Assembly: GCF_000585375.1 (NCBI RefSeq)
Contig: NZ_KK073874.1
Span: 3,472,001-3,536,000 of the forward strand
Direction: 5' to 3'
Length of the DNA stretch: 64,000 bases
Source: Cryptosporangium arvum DSM 44712
GTDB taxonomy: Bacteria > Actinomycetota > Actinomycetes > Mycobacteriales > Cryptosporangiaceae
Position numbers and translations under genes: made by a program. Below, piece after piece: positions 44,901 to 64,000 of the stretch. Positions within the stretch are counted from its first letter, which is position 1, and each line of letters opens with the position of its first letter. Below the pieces are notes generated by a model. It made no database searches. It was given only the letters and a program-made list of their open reading frames with translations, and was not told where the DNA came from.

Positions 44901-47900
44901 GTTCTCGGGGCAGGGGTCGCAGCGGTTGGGGATGGGCCGGGAGTTGTATGAGCGGTTCCCGGTGTTCGCGGATGCCCTGGACGAGGTGCTGGCGGGGTTC
45001 TCGGGTGCGGTGCGGGAGGTGATGTGGGGCGATGACCCGGGCGCGCTGGCGCGGACGGGGTTCGCGCAGCCGGCGTTGTTCGCGGTTGAGGTGGCGCTGT
45101 GGCGGCTGATCGAGTCGTTCGGGGTGCGGGCGTCGGTGGTGGCCGGGCATTCGATCGGTGAGATCGCGGCGGCGCATGTGGCCGGGGTGTTGTCGCTGGC
45201 GGATGCGTGTGTGCTGGTGTCGGCGCGGGCTTCGTTGATGGAGGCGCTGCCCGAGGGTGGGGTGATGGTGTCGGTGCGGGCGAGCGCTGACGTGGTCACG
45301 CCGTTGCTGACCGAGGGTGTGTCGATTGCGGCGGTGAACACGCCCGGCTCCGTGGTGGTCTCGGGGGAGCGGGACGCAGTCGACCGGCTGGTCGAGGCCC
45401 TGGGAGCGAAGAGCACCCGGCTGCCGGTGTCGCACGCGTTCCACTCGGCGTTGATGGATCCGATGCTGGCTCCGTTGACGGCGGCCGCGGCGGGGTTGTC
45501 GCTGCATGAGCCGACGATCCGGCTGATGTCCGGTGTGACCGGGGAGGCGGTGGAGCGCCTCGAACCGTCGTACTGGGCCGCGCAGGTGCGGGAGCCCGTG
45601 CGGTTCGCCGACGTCGTCGCGGGGATGGACGTCGGTGTGATTCTGGAGGTCGGCCCGGACGGCGTGCTGACCGCGTTGATCGACCGGGCCGCCGTGGCGA
45701 CGCTGCGCAAGGACCGCCCGGAGGTCGCGGCGCTGCTGACCGGGTTGGCCGGGCTGTTCGTGCGTGGGGTGCCGGTCGACTGGACACCGGCGTTCGCCGG
45801 GCTCGGCGCCGGCCACGTGGACGTCCCCACCTACCCGTTCCAGCACGAACGCTTCTGGCCGACGCCGAGGCCCGCCGCCACTGTCGACGGGGCCGATGAC
45901 CTGCGGTGGGCGTCGGAGGATCCGGCGGCCCTCGCCGCGCGGCTCGGCGTCGGCGTGGAGGCGGTCACCGAGGTCGTCCCCGCGCTGGTGTCGTGGCGAC
46001 GCGGTGAGCGCGAGCAGTCCGAGATGGATGGCTGGCGCCTCCACGAGGCCTGGCGTCCGATCAGCGTCGGGAACAGTGCGACGCCGACCGGGACCTGGCT
46101 CGTCGTCGTCCCGGCCGGACACGCCGACGAGGCCTGGGTCGACGCGGTGTCGGGTGCGGTGAGTGCGGTGCGGTGGGACGTCGCGGAGCCGGACCGGGAC
46201 GCGTGGGCGGTGCGGCTGCGTGAGTGGGGTACGGATTTCTCGGGTGTGGTGTCGCTGCTGCGTGATGTGGTGGCGTCGGCGACGCTCGTGCAGGCTCTCG
46301 GGGACGCGGGCGTGTCCGCCCCGGTGTGGGCTCTGACCTGCGGTGCCGTCCACGCGGTCCCCGATGACGTCGTCGTGGACGTGGATCAGGCGGCGATTTG
46401 GGGTTTCGGGCGGGTGGTCGCGTTGGAGCGCCCGGCTGGGTGGGGCGGGCTGATCGACCTCCCGCCGACGCTGGATGCGCGCGCCGTCCGCCGCCTGAGT
46501 GCGGTTCTGGTGGGGGACGAGGATCAGGTCGCGATCCGGAGCCGGGGTGTGTTCGGTCGTCGCTTGGTCCAGTCGGGCCCCGACCTCGCCGCACCGTGGC
46601 AGCCGTCCGGCACGGTGCTGATCACCGGCGGTACCGGTGCGCTCGGTGGTCAGGTCGCGGTGTGGCTGGCCGGGCGCGGCGCCGAGCGGATCGTGCTGAT
46701 GTCGCGGAGCGGCGACGCGGCCGAGGGCGCCGCCGACCTGGCCGCGCGCGTCACGGCGGCCGGTGCCCAGGTGCACGTCGTCGCCTGCGACGTGGCCGAT
46801 CGGGACGCGGTGGCCGCGGTGCTCGATGGAATCCCCGATCTGACGGCGGTCGTGCACGCGGCCGGTGTGCTGGACGACGGGACCGTCGAGGGGCTGTCGG
46901 CGGAGCGGTTCGCGTCGGTGCTGCGGGCGAAGGCGTCGTCGGCAATTGTTTTGGACGAGTTGACCCGGGACCGGGACCTGGACGCGTTTGTGTTGTTTTC
47001 CTCGACGGCGGGCGCGGTCGGCAACCCGGGTCAGGCGAACTACGCGGCGGCGAACGCCGTGCTCGACGCGGTCGCCCAGCGGCGGCACGCGCGGGGACTG
47101 CCGGCGACGTCGATCGCCTGGGGCGCGTGGGACGGCGCCGGCATGGCGGCCGACACCCCCGCCCGGGACGGGCTGCGGCGTGTCGGTGCCACCGGTCTCG
47201 ACCCGCGCCTCGCCCTCACTGTCCTCGGTCAGGTCGCCACCGCGGGGGAGCCGTACGTCGTTGTCGGTGAGCTCCGCCGCCGGCCGATCCTGACCGCCCT
47301 GCTCACCCTGCGCCCCGCCCCGCTGCTGAGCGAGCTGCCCGGCGCCGCCGACGTGCTCGCCGAGGTTCGCGCAGCCCGCGAACTCCAGGCCGAAGCGGCG
47401 TCCGGTCTCCGGGGTCAGTTGTCCGAGCTCGACGCGGACGGTCGCACCGGCCTCCTCCGCGACGTCGTCCGCGAGCAGGCCGCCGCCGTGCTGGGGTACC
47501 CCGGACCGGACCGCGTAGATCCGGAGCGGGCGTTCCGTGACGCGGGGTTCGATTCGTTGACGGCGGTGGAGCTGGCGGCGCGGTTGTCGGTGGTGACCGG
47601 TCTGCGGTTGTCGAGCACGCTGGTTTTTGATCATCCGACTCCGCAGGCGCTCGCGTCGCACCTTCTCGGTGAGCTCGGTTCCGGGCCGGGGGAGAGTCGG
47701 CCGTCGGTACCCGCGGCGGTCGTTGACGAGCCGATCGTCATCGTCGGCATGGCGTGCCGGTTCCCGGGCGGCGTGCGTGATCCGCAGGATCTGTGGCGTC
47801 TCCTGGTCGACGGTGACGACGGGATCGGGCCGTTCCCGACCGACCGTGGCTGGGATCTCGGGCTGCTCGCGGGTGACGGCCGGGGAGCCAGCGCGACCGG

Positions 47901-49377
47901 CGTCGGCGGGTTCCTGGACGGGGCGGGCGACTTCGACGCCGGGTTCTTCGGGATCTCTCCGCGTGAGGCGCTGGCGATGGACCCGCAGCAGCGGTTGTTG
48001 CTCGAAGCGTCCTGGGAGGCGCTGGAAGACGCCGCGATCGAGCCCGGCGGGCTGCGCGGTAGCCGTACCGGCGTCTTCATGGGCACCAATGGCCAGGACT
48101 ACAGCAGCGTGGTTCTCAACGCGAACCAGGACCTCGAAGGGCACGCCGTCACTGGCCTCGCCGCCAGTGTCCTGTCCGGGCGCGTCTCGTATGTGCTCGG
48201 GCTGGAGGGCCCGTCGGTGACGGTGGATACGGCGTGTTCGTCGTCGCTTGTGGCGTTGCATTGGGCGGCGCAGGCGTTGCGTAGTGGTGAATGTGACCTG
48301 GCGCTGGCCGGTGGGGTCACGGTGTTGTCGACCGCGATGAATTTCGCGGGTTTCAGTCGGCAGGGTGGGTTGGCCTCGGACGGGCTCTGCAAGGCGTATG
48401 CCGACGGCGCGGACGGCACCGGGTGGTCCGAGGGTGTGGGTGTGATCGCGGTGGAGCGTGCCTCCGACGCGGAACGTCTCGGTCACCGGATTCTAGCCGT
48501 GGTGCGGGGTTCGGCGGTGAACTCGGATGGTGCGTCGAATGGGTTGACGGCGCCGAATGGTCCGTCGCAGCAGCGGGTGATTCGGGCGGCGTTGGGTTCG
48601 GCGGGGCTCGCGCCGGGTGACGTGGATGTGGTGGAGGGACACGGCACCGGCACGGTGTTGGGGGATCCGATCGAGGCGCAGGCGCTGCTCGCGACCTATG
48701 GCCAGGACCGGGGCACCCCGTTGTGGCTGGGCTCGATCAAGTCCAACCTGGGGCACACGCAGGCTGCCGCTGGGGTTGCCGGGCTGATCAAGATGGTGCT
48801 CGCGCTGCGTCACGGGGTCGTGCCCCGGACTCTGCACGTGGATACACCGTCGTCCCGGGTGGACTGGAGTTCGGGCGCTGTTCGCGTTGCCACCGAGGCC
48901 ACCACGCTGCCGCCGCTCGACCGGCCGTGGCGCGGGGGTGTCTCCTCGTTCGGGATCAGCGGGACGAACGCGCACGTCATCCTCGAGCAGTCTCCGATCC
49001 CCGAACCGGCACCGGACGCGCTGGTGCCGTGGGTGGTGTCGGCGAAGTCGGTGGATGCGCTGGACGCGCAGGTGGAGCGGCTGCGGGCGCACCGCGGTGC
49101 CCGGTCTGTCGACGTCGGGTACACGTTGATGCAGCGGTCGGTGTTCGAGCACCGGGCCGTGCTGCTGGCTGACCCCGGCTCGAGCGAGGCCGTGAGCGTT
49201 GCGGCCGGGGTGGCTCGCGGTGGCACGGATGTCGGGGTGGTGTTCTCGGGGCAGGGGTCGCAGCGGTTGGGGATGGGCCGGGAGTTGTATGAGCGGTTCC
49301 CGGTGTTCGCGGATGCCCCTGGACGAGGTGCTGGCGGGGTTCTCGGGTGCGGTGCGGGAGGTGATGTGGGGCGATGA
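38941..49377 (+). CDS. PKS2, N-terminal part up to a frameshift (modules 7, 8 and most of KS9/AT9 start)
   Basis: Modular polyketide synthase, 3478 codons as read, starting at ATG 38941. Alternatives are GTG 38938 and ATG 38953; the start overlaps the context of the PKS1 stop. It holds a docking coil, two complete KS-AT-KR-ACP modules, KS9 and the first ~30 residues of AT9. An extra C in the run at 49316-49319 shifts the frame, giving about 20 foreign residues and a stop at 49375-49377. Sister copies of the same AT segment in modules 7 and 8 have three C here, and the rest of AT9 to the docking domain continues intact in the next frame. Corrected, PKS2 would span 38941-53029 and about 4695 aa. 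Sequencing or assembly error is the likeliest cause; a true mutation would inactivate the line. Confidence 0.88.
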   Translation: MGQSMGENGRKVVDALRAAVKETERLRRQNRKLVDAATEPIAIVGMGCKYPGDVASPGDLWELVRSGTDAISGFPIDRGWDLAALSTGEVDERGTSISQQGGFLRSVADFDPGFFGISPREALTMDPQQRLLLETTWEAIERAGLDAVRLRGSRTGVFVGTNGQDYAYLLIRSLDDATGDIGTGIAASATSGRLSYSLGLEGPTVTVDTACSSSLVALHLAVQALRNDECSLALAGGVNVMSIPGALVEFSRQNGLASDGRCKAYSDAADGTGWAEGVGMLVLERLSDAQRLGHDVLAVVRGSAVNSDGASNGLTAPNGPAQQRVIRTALASAGLDVSDVDVVEGHGTGTVLGDPIEANALLATYGQGHPADRPVWLGSIKSNFGHTQAAAGVAGVIKMVEALRHAEIPPTLHVGEPSSHVAWESGAVRPVTARMPWPERDRPRRAAVSSFGISGTNAHVILEQAPAVEPVSASDALVPWVVSAKSADALDAQVARLRDVSGSSFVDVGHTLTQRSVFEHRAVLLADPGSSEAVSVAAGVARGGTDVGVVFSGQGSQRLGMGRELYERFPVFADALDEVLAGFSGAVREVMWGDDSGALARTGFAQPALFAVEVALWRLIESFGVRASVVAGHSIGEIAAAHVAGVLSLADACVLVSARASLMEALPEGGVMVSVRASADVVTPLLTEGVSIAAVNTPGSVVLSGEESAVDAVVSALGAKSSRLSVSHAFHSALMDPMLEPLTEVATGLSLSKPTIRLLSGVTGAAVEQLEPSYWAAQVREPVRFADVVAGMDVGVILEVGPDGVLTALIDRAAVATLRKDRPEVAALLTGLAGLFVRGVPVDWAPAFAGLGARRVDLPTYPFQHERFWPNRLAAAGDGGGDGWWSWVESEDPAVLAARLGVDEEAVATVLPALASWRRGERERSEMDGWRLREVWKPISVGTSAPPGTWLVVVPSEVLDEAWVGAVSGAVSAVRWDVAEPDRDAWAARLREWGTDFSGVVSLLRDVVASATLVQALGDAGVTAPVWALTCGAVSAAPGDVIEDVDQAAIWGFGRVVALERPAGWGGLVDLPPDIDAQVARRLAGVLTGDEDQVAIRSRGVFGRRLVQSGPGQSSWDPSGTVLITGGTGALGGQVAVWLAGRGAERIVLVSRSGDAAEGVAELVGRIEASGARAEVVACDVADRDAVAAVLDGIPDLTAVVHAAGVLDDGTVEGLSAERFASVLRAKASSAIVLDELTRDRDLDAFVLFSSTAGAVGNPGQANYAAANAVLDAVAYRRQAVGLPATSIAWGAWAGAGMAARLGMAGMDPALALTVLGQVATAGAPYVVVGDLRRPGILRALLTLRPAPLLSDLPDAAEILADVRAGQARQEEAASGLRATLAGLDPAARAALLGETVREHAAAVLGHTGADRVDPERAFRDAGFDSLTAVELATRLSVVTGLRLSSTLVFDHPTPQALAAHLLGELGSGPGEVQPSVPVAVVDEPIVIVGMACRFPGGVRNPQDLWRLLVDGEDAIGPFPTDRGWDLGLLAGGERGGSATGVGGFLDGAGDFDAGFFGISPREALAMDPQQRVLLEASWEALEDAGIEPGGLRGSRTGVFMGTNGQDYTSLVLNAAEDLEGHAVTGLAASVISGRVSYMFGLEGPSVTVDTACSSSLVALHWAAQALRSGECDLALAGGVTVLSTAMNFAGFSRQGGLATDGRCKAYASAADGTGWSEGVGVIAVERLSDAQRLGHRILAVVRGSAVNSDGASNGLTAPNGPSQQRVIRAALGSAGLAPGDVDVVEGHGTGTVLGDPIEAQALLATYGQGRDTPLWLGSIKSNLGHTQAAAGVAGLIKMVLALRHGVLPRTLHVDSPSSRVDWESGAVRVLTEATDWPDLERPRRAAVSSFGISGTNAHVILEQAAAGEPASAPDGLVPWVVSAKSVDALDAQVERLRAHRGARSVDVGYTLMQRSVFEHRAVVLAGEDLVRVASGVARAEAAVGVVFSGQGSQRLGMGRELYERFPVFADALDEVLAGFSGAVREVMWGDDPGALARTGFAQPALFAVEVALWRLIESFGVRASVVAGHSIGEIAAAHVAGVLSLADACVLVSARASLMEALPEGGVMVSVRASADVVTPLLTEGVSIAAVNTPGSVVVSGERDAVDRLVEALGAKSTRLPVSHAFHSALMDPMLAPLTAAAAGLSLHEPTIRLMSGVTGEAVERLEPSYWAAQVREPVRFADVVAGMDVGVILEVGPDGVLTALIDRAAVATLRKDRPEVAALLTGLAGLFVRGVPVDWTPAFAGLGAGHVDVPTYPFQHERFWPTPRPAATVDGADDLRWASEDPAALAARLGVGVEAVTEVVPALVSWRRGEREQSEMDGWRLHEAWRPISVGNSATPTGTWLVVVPAGHADEAWVDAVSGAVSAVRWDVAEPDRDAWAVRLREWGTDFSGVVSLLRDVVASATLVQALGDAGVSAPVWALTCGAVHAVPDDVVVDVDQAAIWGFGRVVALERPAGWGGLIDLPPTLDARAVRRLSAVLVGDEDQVAIRSRGVFGRRLVQSGPDLAAPWQPSGTVLITGGTGALGGQVAVWLAGRGAERIVLMSRSGDAAEGAADLAARVTAAGAQVHVVACDVADRDAVAAVLDGIPDLTAVVHAAGVLDDGTVEGLSAERFASVLRAKASSAIVLDELTRDRDLDAFVLFSSTAGAVGNPGQANYAAANAVLDAVAQRRHARGLPATSIAWGAWDGAGMAADTPARDGLRRVGATGLDPRLALTVLGQVATAGEPYVVVGELRRRPILTALLTLRPAPLLSELPGAADVLAEVRAARELQAEAASGLRGQLSELDADGRTGLLRDVVREQAAAVLGYPGPDRVDPERAFRDAGFDSLTAVELAARLSVVTGLRLSSTLVFDHPTPQALASHLLGELGSGPGESRPSVPAAVVDEPIVIVGMACRFPGGVRDPQDLWRLLVDGDDGIGPFPTDRGWDLGLLAGDGRGASATGVGGFLDGAGDFDAGFFGISPREALAMDPQQRLLLEASWEALEDAAIEPGGLRGSRTGVFMGTNGQDYSSVVLNANQDLEGHAVTGLAASVLSGRVSYVLGLEGPSVTVDTACSSSLVALHWAAQALRSGECDLALAGGVTVLSTAMNFAGFSRQGGLASDGLCKAYADGADGTGWSEGVGVIAVERASDAERLGHRILAVVRGSAVNSDGASNGLTAPNGPSQQRVIRAALGSAGLAPGDVDVVEGHGTGTVLGDPIEAQALLATYGQDRGTPLWLGSIKSNLGHTQAAAGVAGLIKMVLALRHGVVPRTLHVDTPSSRVDWSSGAVRVATEATTLPPLDRPWRGGVSSFGISGTNAHVILEQSPIPEPAPDALVPWVVSAKSVDALDAQVERLRAHRGARSVDVGYTLMQRSVFEHRAVLLADPGSSEAVSVAAGVARGGTDVGVVFSGQGSQRLGMGRELYERFPVFADAPGRGAGGVLGCGAGGDVGR
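40480..40967 (+). repeat. Near-identical AT repeat, copy in module 7
   Basis: 488 bases identical to 49132-49620 in module 9 apart from the one-base insertion there. The inner part, 40579-41006, also matches 44890-45317 in module 8 with a single substitution (near 40726). It encodes the AT N-terminal half through GHSIGE. Identity at synonymous sites points to recent duplication or gene conversion. Confidence 0.95.
41734..41736 (+). other. TTA leucine codon in PKS2 (module 7)
   Basis: In frame within [13 protein letters not shown] is very rare in high-GC actinomycetes and needs the bldA tRNA in Streptomyces. Confidence 0.88.
42478..42765 (+). repeat. Identical KR repeat, copy in module 7
   Basis: 288 bases identical to 46789-47076, covering the KR LDD motif through YAAAN. 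The offset is 4311 bases, the same as for the AT repeat. Confidence 0.93.
42787..42789 (+). other. TTA leucine codon in PKS2 (module 7 KR)
   Basis: In frame within [12 protein letters not shown], 22 bases after the end of the 288-base KR repeat; the module 8 copy uses CTG at the equivalent place. Confidence 0.88.
43873..44018 (+). repeat. Identical KS repeat, copy in module 8
   Basis: 146 bases around the KS active-site Cys, identical to 48211-48356 in module 9 (offset 4338). Further near-identical KS stretches follow, for example from about 44190 to 44347. Confidence 0.88.
44890..45317 (+). repeat. Near-identical AT repeat, copy in module 8
   Basis: 428 bases matching 40579-41006 at an offset of 4311 bases with one visible substitution (GACCCG for GACTCG). 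Confidence 0.93.
46789..47076 (+). repeat. Identical KR repeat, copy in module 8
   Basis: Second copy of 42478-42765. Confidence 0.93.
48211..48356 (+). repeat. Identical KS repeat, copy in module 9
   Basis: Second copy of 43873-44018. Confidence 0.88.
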
Positions 49378-49620
49378 CTCGGGCGCGCTGGCGCGGACGG
49401 GGTTCGCGCAGCCGGCGTTGTTCGCGGTTGAGGTGGCGCTGTGGCGGCTGATCGAGTCGTTCGGGGTGCGGGCGTCGGTGGTGGCCGGGCATTCGATCGG
49501 TGAGATCGCGGCGGCGCATGTGGCCGGGGTGTTGTCGCTGGCGGATGCGTGTGTGCTGGTGTCGGCGCGGGCTTCGTTGATGGAGGCGCTGCCCGAGGGT
49601 GGGGTGATGGTGTCGGTGCG
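49132..49620 (+). repeat. Near-identical AT repeat, copy in module 9 (with the inserted C)
   Basis: 489 bases, equal to 40480-40967 plus one C. This is the copy in which the PKS2 frame is broken. Confidence 0.95.
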
Positions 49621-52600
49621 AGCGAGCGCCTCGGCGGTCACGCCGTTGCTGACCGAGGGCGTGTCGATCGCGGCCGTGAATACCCCGGGTTCGGTGGTCC
49701 TGTCCGGCGAGGAACCGGCCGTAGCGGCGGTGGTCGAGGCGCTGGGCGCAAAGAGTACGCGTTTGCCGGTCTCGCATGCGTTCCACTCGGCGTTGATGGA
49801 TCCGATGCTGCAGCCGCTGACCGAGGTGGCCGCCGGGCTGGCGATGACGCCGCCGGTGGTGCGCCTCCTCTCCGGTGTGACCGGGGCGGCGGTGGACCGC
49901 CTCGAACCGTCGTACTGGGCGGCGCAGGCGCGGGAACCGGTGCGGTTCGCCGACGTCGTCGCGGGGATGGACGACGTCGGCGTGATCCTGGAGGTCGGCC
50001 CGGACGGGGTGCTGACCGCGCTGATCGCCGACGATCCGGACGATCGCGCGGTGGCGACGCTGCGCAAGGACCGCCCCGAGGTCGCGGCGCTGCTGACCGG
50101 GCTGGCCGGGCTGTTCGTTCGTGGGATGCCGGTCAACTGGGCGCCCGCGTTCGCCGGGCTGCGGCCCCGCGTCACCGAGGTACCCACGTACCCCTTCGAG
50201 CGCGAGCGGTACTGGCCGACGGCTGCGATCCGGCCCGGGGACGCCGCCGGGCTCGGGCTCGCCGCGGCCGGGCATCCCCTGCTCGCCGCGGCGGTCGACC
50301 TGCCCGGCGACGAGGGCGCGGTGCTGACCGGCGTCCTCTCCGTCGCGACCCACCCGTGGCTCGCCGACCATCGGATCGGTGGTGTGGTGATGGTTCCCGG
50401 CACCGCGCTGCTCGAGCTCGCGGTGCGCGCCGGTGACCAGATCGGGCGGCCCCGGGTCGACGAGCTGACGCTGGTCGCGCCGCTGGTGCTCGACGAGAGC
50501 CGCGCCACCGTCGTGCGGGTACGCGCGTCGGCGACGGCGGTCGACGTGTCCGCCCGCCCGGCCGACGCGCCCGGCGCCCCCTGGACCCGGCACGCCACCG
50601 GCACCCTGTCACCCCCACCCGGAACCACCCCGCCGTCCGCCGCCGAAACCGCCCCATCCGCCAACGCCGACGGTGCCGCCCCACCCCGGCCGGCCGACGC
50701 GGCCCCGCCCCGACCGGCAGACGCCGTCCCCGCCCGGCCGGCTGATGCCGTCGAGATCGGGCTCGACGGGCTTTACGATCGCCTCGCCGGGGACGGCCTC
50801 GCATACGGCCCGGTGTTCCAGGCGCTCCGTGCGGCGTGGCGGGACGGTGACACGGTCCACGCGGAGGTGGAGCTGCCCGCGGACGAGGCCGGGAGCGCCA
50901 CCGCGTTCGGGATCCACCCCGCGCTGCTCGACGCCGTCCTCCACGCCGGCGCCCTCCTCGCTGACGAGACCGGCGACGGGCCGCGGGGGCTGCCGTTCGT
51001 GTTCAGCGGCGCGACGCTGCACGCGGCCGGTGCGTCCGCGGTCCGTGCCACGCTCCGCGCCACCCCCACCGGACTGCGGGTCGTGGTCGCTGACGTCCTC
51101 GGCGCGCCGGTGCTCACCATCGACAACCTCGTCCTGCGAATCCCCGAGGCCGCGCCTCCCCCCGCACCGGCAAGCGACCCGATCCACGGCGTCGACTGGG
51201 AACCCGTGGCCGCGGTACCGGCCGACGGGGCACCGGCCTGGGTTGTCCTCGGGCCCGACGACCTGCGGTTGGGCGGCAGGGAGATCACCTCACCCGCCGA
51301 CCTCGGCGACGCGCGACTCGCGGTGCTAGCCATCCAGCCGGCGGAGTCCGCCGCACTCCCGGAGGCCGCCCACACCACCACCGTGAACGTGCTCGCCGCT
51401 CTCCAAAACTGGATCGAGCAGACCCAGGTGCCGCTGCTCGTCGTCACCCGGCACGCGGTCGGTGTTGACGCCGGCGACCCGGTGGACCTGGCCGTCGCGC
51501 CGGTCTGGGGTCTCGTCCGGGCGGCGCAGGCCGAACATCCCGGCCGGTTCCTCGCCGTCGACCTGGACCGGCCGGAGGACTTCACCACGCTCCTGCCCGC
51601 GATCGCCGGGGTCCTCGCCACCGGCGAACCCCAACTCGCCGTCCGAAAAAACGTCATACGCGCCGCCCGACTCGCCGCCCTGCCCGCCCCACCGGCCGAC
51701 AAGCCTGCCGACGCGGCGACCGGCGCCCATGCCTGGGACCCCGACAAAACAGTGCTCATCACCGGCGGCACCGGCGGCCTCGGCGCGATACTCGCCGAAC
51801 ACGTGGTGACGTCCTGGGGAATGCGACGGCTGGTACTGGCCAGCCGCAGCGGCCCGGACGCACCCGGCGCTGCCGAGCTGCTCGAACGGCTGAAAGGCGC
51901 CGGAGCCGACGTCCGCATAGTCTCCTGCGACGTCACCGACCGCGCCTCCGTCGAACGCCTGGTCGCCGACGCCCGCCCGCTCACCGCGGTCGTCCACACC
52001 GCCGGCGTCCTCGACGACGCGATGCTCACGTCGCTGACCCCGGACCGCGTCACTGCGGTTCTGCGGCCCAAGATCGACGCCGCCTGGTGGCTGCACGAGG
52101 CGACAAAAGACGACGACCTGGCGGCGTTCCTGCTCTACTCGTCGGTGTCCGGCGTTGTCGGCGCCCAGGGGCAGGCCAACTACGCGGCGGCCAACAGCTT
52201 CCTCGACGCGCTCGCCACCACCCGTCCCAGCACGATGGCGCTGGCCTGGGGCCCCTGGGCGGCCGACGCGGGCATGACCAGCGCGCTGAGCGACGCGGCG
52301 ATAGCGCGTCTCGGCCGCTCCACGATGCCGCCGCTCACCCCGGAGCAGGGCCTGGCGCTGCTCGACACCGCCGTACGGAGCGACCGGCCCCTCGCCGTGC
52401 TCACCCGAATCAACCCCACGGCTCCCACGGCGGTGCCGCCGATCCTGCGGCGACTGGTAACCCCACCTCGTCGCACCGCCGCCACCGCCGTCACCACCGA
52501 CCTGCGCGCGGAGCTGGCCGGGCAGGACCCGATCGACCAGCGGCAGCGGGTCCTCGACCTGGTACGGGCCGGGGCCGCGGTCGTGCTCGGCCACACCACG

Positions 52601-53029
52601 GCCGACCGGGTACGGGCCGACCTCGAGTTCCGCCAGCTCGGCTTCGACTCGCTGACCGCGGTCGAGCTGCGCAACCAGCTCGGCACCGCCACCGGCCTGC
52701 GGCTGCCGTCCACGATGGTGTTCGACTACCCGACGCCGGACAAGCTCGCCGGGTTCCTGCTCGATGAGCTGCTCGACGACCTCGGCCCGGCCGTCGCGCC
52801 GCTCACCGCCGAGCTCGACCGGCTCGAGGCCGCACTGGCCGCCGCCGGCCCCGACGAGGCCGACCGGGCCGGCGTCCCGGCCCGTCTGCGTCAGCTGCTG
52901 AACCGGCTCACCGCCGCTCCGGCCGGAGCCGGAGCCGGAGCCGGAGTGACCGAACAGATCCACGCAGCCAGCACCGCTGAGGTCCTGGCGTTCATCGACA
53001 ACGAGCTCGGCCGGGCCACCAACCGCTGA
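49313..53029 (+). CDS. PKS2, C-terminal part after the frameshift (AT9-DH-KR-ACP-docking)
   Basis: The frame that continues PKS2 after the extra C. An ATG at 49313 happens to open it, giving 1238 aa, but there is no RBS and the segment begins in the middle of an AT fold (PLDEVLAGF...), so it is very unlikely to be a separate gene. It contains most of AT9, DH9, KR9 and ACP9 and ends with a C-terminal docking domain. The docking domain has a Leu-rich coil ([12 protein letters not shown]), a short Gly-Ala repeat at about 52920-52945 and the terminal helix [19 protein letters not shown]. It stops 32 bases before PKS3. Treat it together with 38941-49377 as one PKS gene. Confidence 0.85.
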   Translation: MPLDEVLAGFSGAVREVMWGDDSGALARTGFAQPALFAVEVALWRLIESFGVRASVVAGHSIGEIAAAHVAGVLSLADACVLVSARASLMEALPEGGVMVSVRASASAVTPLLTEGVSIAAVNTPGSVVLSGEEPAVAAVVEALGAKSTRLPVSHAFHSALMDPMLQPLTEVAAGLAMTPPVVRLLSGVTGAAVDRLEPSYWAAQAREPVRFADVVAGMDDVGVILEVGPDGVLTALIADDPDDRAVATLRKDRPEVAALLTGLAGLFVRGMPVNWAPAFAGLRPRVTEVPTYPFERERYWPTAAIRPGDAAGLGLAAAGHPLLAAAVDLPGDEGAVLTGVLSVATHPWLADHRIGGVVMVPGTALLELAVRAGDQIGRPRVDELTLVAPLVLDESRATVVRVRASATAVDVSARPADAPGAPWTRHATGTLSPPPGTTPPSAAETAPSANADGAAPPRPADAAPPRPADAVPARPADAVEIGLDGLYDRLAGDGLAYGPVFQALRAAWRDGDTVHAEVELPADEAGSATAFGIHPALLDAVLHAGALLADETGDGPRGLPFVFSGATLHAAGASAVRATLRATPTGLRVVVADVLGAPVLTIDNLVLRIPEAAPPPAPASDPIHGVDWEPVAAVPADGAPAWVVLGPDDLRLGGREITSPADLGDARLAVLAIQPAESAALPEAAHTTTVNVLAALQNWIEQTQVPLLVVTRHAVGVDAGDPVDLAVAPVWGLVRAAQAEHPGRFLAVDLDRPEDFTTLLPAIAGVLATGEPQLAVRKNVIRAARLAALPAPPADKPADAATGAHAWDPDKTVLITGGTGGLGAILAEHVVTSWGMRRLVLASRSGPDAPGAAELLERLKGAGADVRIVSCDVTDRASVERLVADARPLTAVVHTAGVLDDAMLTSLTPDRVTAVLRPKIDAAWWLHEATKDDDLAAFLLYSSVSGVVGAQGQANYAAANSFLDALATTRPSTMALAWGPWAADAGMTSALSDAAIARLGRSTMPPLTPEQGLALLDTAVRSDRPLAVLTRINPTAPTAVPPILRRLVTPPRRTAATAVTTDLRAELAGQDPIDQRQRVLDLVRAGAAVVLGHTTADRVRADLEFRQLGFDSLTAVELRNQLGTATGLRLPSTMVFDYPTPDKLAGFLLDELLDDLGPAVAPLTAELDRLEAALAAAGPDEADRAGVPARLRQLLNRLTAAPAGAGAGAGVTEQIHAASTAEVLAFIDNELGRATNR
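49316..49319 (+). other. Frameshift: one extra C in AT9 of PKS2
   Basis: The run reads CCCC (GATGCCCCTGG) where both other copies of this AT segment read CCC. The surrounding 488-base stretch is otherwise identical to 40480-40967, so this is a one-base insertion. The insertion converts [10 protein letters not shown] into [10 protein letters not shown] and leads to a stop 56 bases later. Confidence 0.93.
50678..50749 (+). repeat. Three tandem 24-base units in the DH9 linker
   Basis: Three consecutive units encode [16 protein letters not shown] and VPARPADA. The insert lies between the two catalytic halves of DH9 and looks like a flexible linker expansion. Confidence 0.88.
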
Positions 53030-53044
53030 CGCTTGCGAGACGAC

Positions 53045-53051
53045 AGGAAGG
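53045..53051 (+). promoter_or_regulatory. Ribosome binding site of PKS3
   Basis: AGGAAGG lies ten bases before the ATG at 53062, in the 32-base gap after PKS2. It fixes the PKS3 start; no promoter is evident in so short a gap. Confidence 0.65.
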
Positions 53052-53061
53052 TCCATCGGCG

Positions 53062-64000
<10,939 letters not shown>

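Larger units (their letters stand above)
43390..47700 (+). other. Module 8: KS-AT(malonyl)-KR(B)-ACP
   Basis: KS8 starts at 43390; AT8 about 44890-45870 with HAFHS, malonyl; KR8 about 46606-47200 with GGTGALG, LDD and YAAAN, B-type; ACP8 Ser codon 47554. Expected output: a hydroxyl. Its AT and KR stretches match module 7 at a constant offset of 4311 bases, indicating a recent duplication or conversion of a whole module. Confidence 0.9.
47728..52770 (+). other. Module 9: KS-AT(malonyl)-DH-KR-ACP, interrupted by a frameshift
   Basis: KS9 starts at 47728; AT9 about 49236-50210 with HAFHS, malonyl, broken at 49316-49319 by one extra C; DH9 about 50251-51160 with [10 protein letters not shown] and HPALLD, active-looking but with an Ala/Pro linker insert; KR9 about 51745-52380 with GGTGGLG, LDD and YAAAN; ACP9 Ser codon 52649. 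If the frame is restored, the module should leave an alkene. Confidence 0.87.

Noticed and set aside
49313-53029. A separate AT-DH-KR-ACP protein
   Set aside because: It begins within an AT fold, has no RBS, and joins seamlessly to the preceding frame if one inserted C is removed.

Overview
The window is high-GC DNA with dense, GC3-biased coding typical of a filamentous actinomycete. It lies inside a large modular (type I, cis-AT) polyketide synthase gene cluster. The genus cannot be told from this sequence. No gap longer than about 300 bases lacks a gene, and no rRNA, tRNA, insertion sequence or CRISPR array was seen.

Left part (1-7.2 kb). After the last 31 codons of an unidentified plus-strand gene comes a tight minus-strand operon, read from 7206 to 107. 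It encodes two halves of a heterodimeric ABC exporter, a stand-alone HHxxxDG acyltransferase (condensation/PapA type), a free acyl carrier protein, an acyl-CoA-dehydrogenase-like flavoprotein, and a class II aminoacyl-tRNA-synthetase-like amino acid:carrier-protein ligase. Most of these genes overlap by 4 bases. Read together, they suggest that an amino acid is loaded on the carrier protein, possibly oxidised, transferred by the HHxxxDG enzyme, and the product exported. That ensemble is the most unusual part of the window.

Middle part (7.3-11.4 kb). A complete methoxymalonyl-ACP set is present: an O-methyltransferase (plus strand), then FkbH-, FkbI-, FkbJ- and FkbK-like genes as a minus-strand operon read from 11303 to 7989. 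This provides a methoxylated extender unit.

Right part (11.4-64 kb). Three colinear plus-strand PKS genes hold eleven extension modules. PKS1 (9166 aa) has six: KS-AT-DH-KR-ACP, then five KS-AT-KR-ACP, of which the fifth has a dead KR. PKS2 has three: two KS-AT-KR-ACP and one KS-AT-DH-KR-ACP. It is split by a single-base frameshift in its third AT. PKS3 (cut by the window end) has a full KS-AT-DH-ER-KR-ACP module and most of a second. All ATs look malonyl-specific except AT3 (methylmalonyl) and AT10 (a divergent HASH motif, the best in-window candidate for methoxymalonyl). PKS1 starts with a docking domain and an ordinary KS, so the loading module lies outside the window, as do the thioesterase and any regulator. 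The domain order predicts a polyol chain with an alkene, a run of hydroxyls around one retained ketone (a potential hemiketal), a second alkene and then reduced units.

The PKS region carries long near-identical repeats between modules, which look like gene conversion and are also a risk for misassembly, and at least three TTA leucine codons that suggest bldA-type control.
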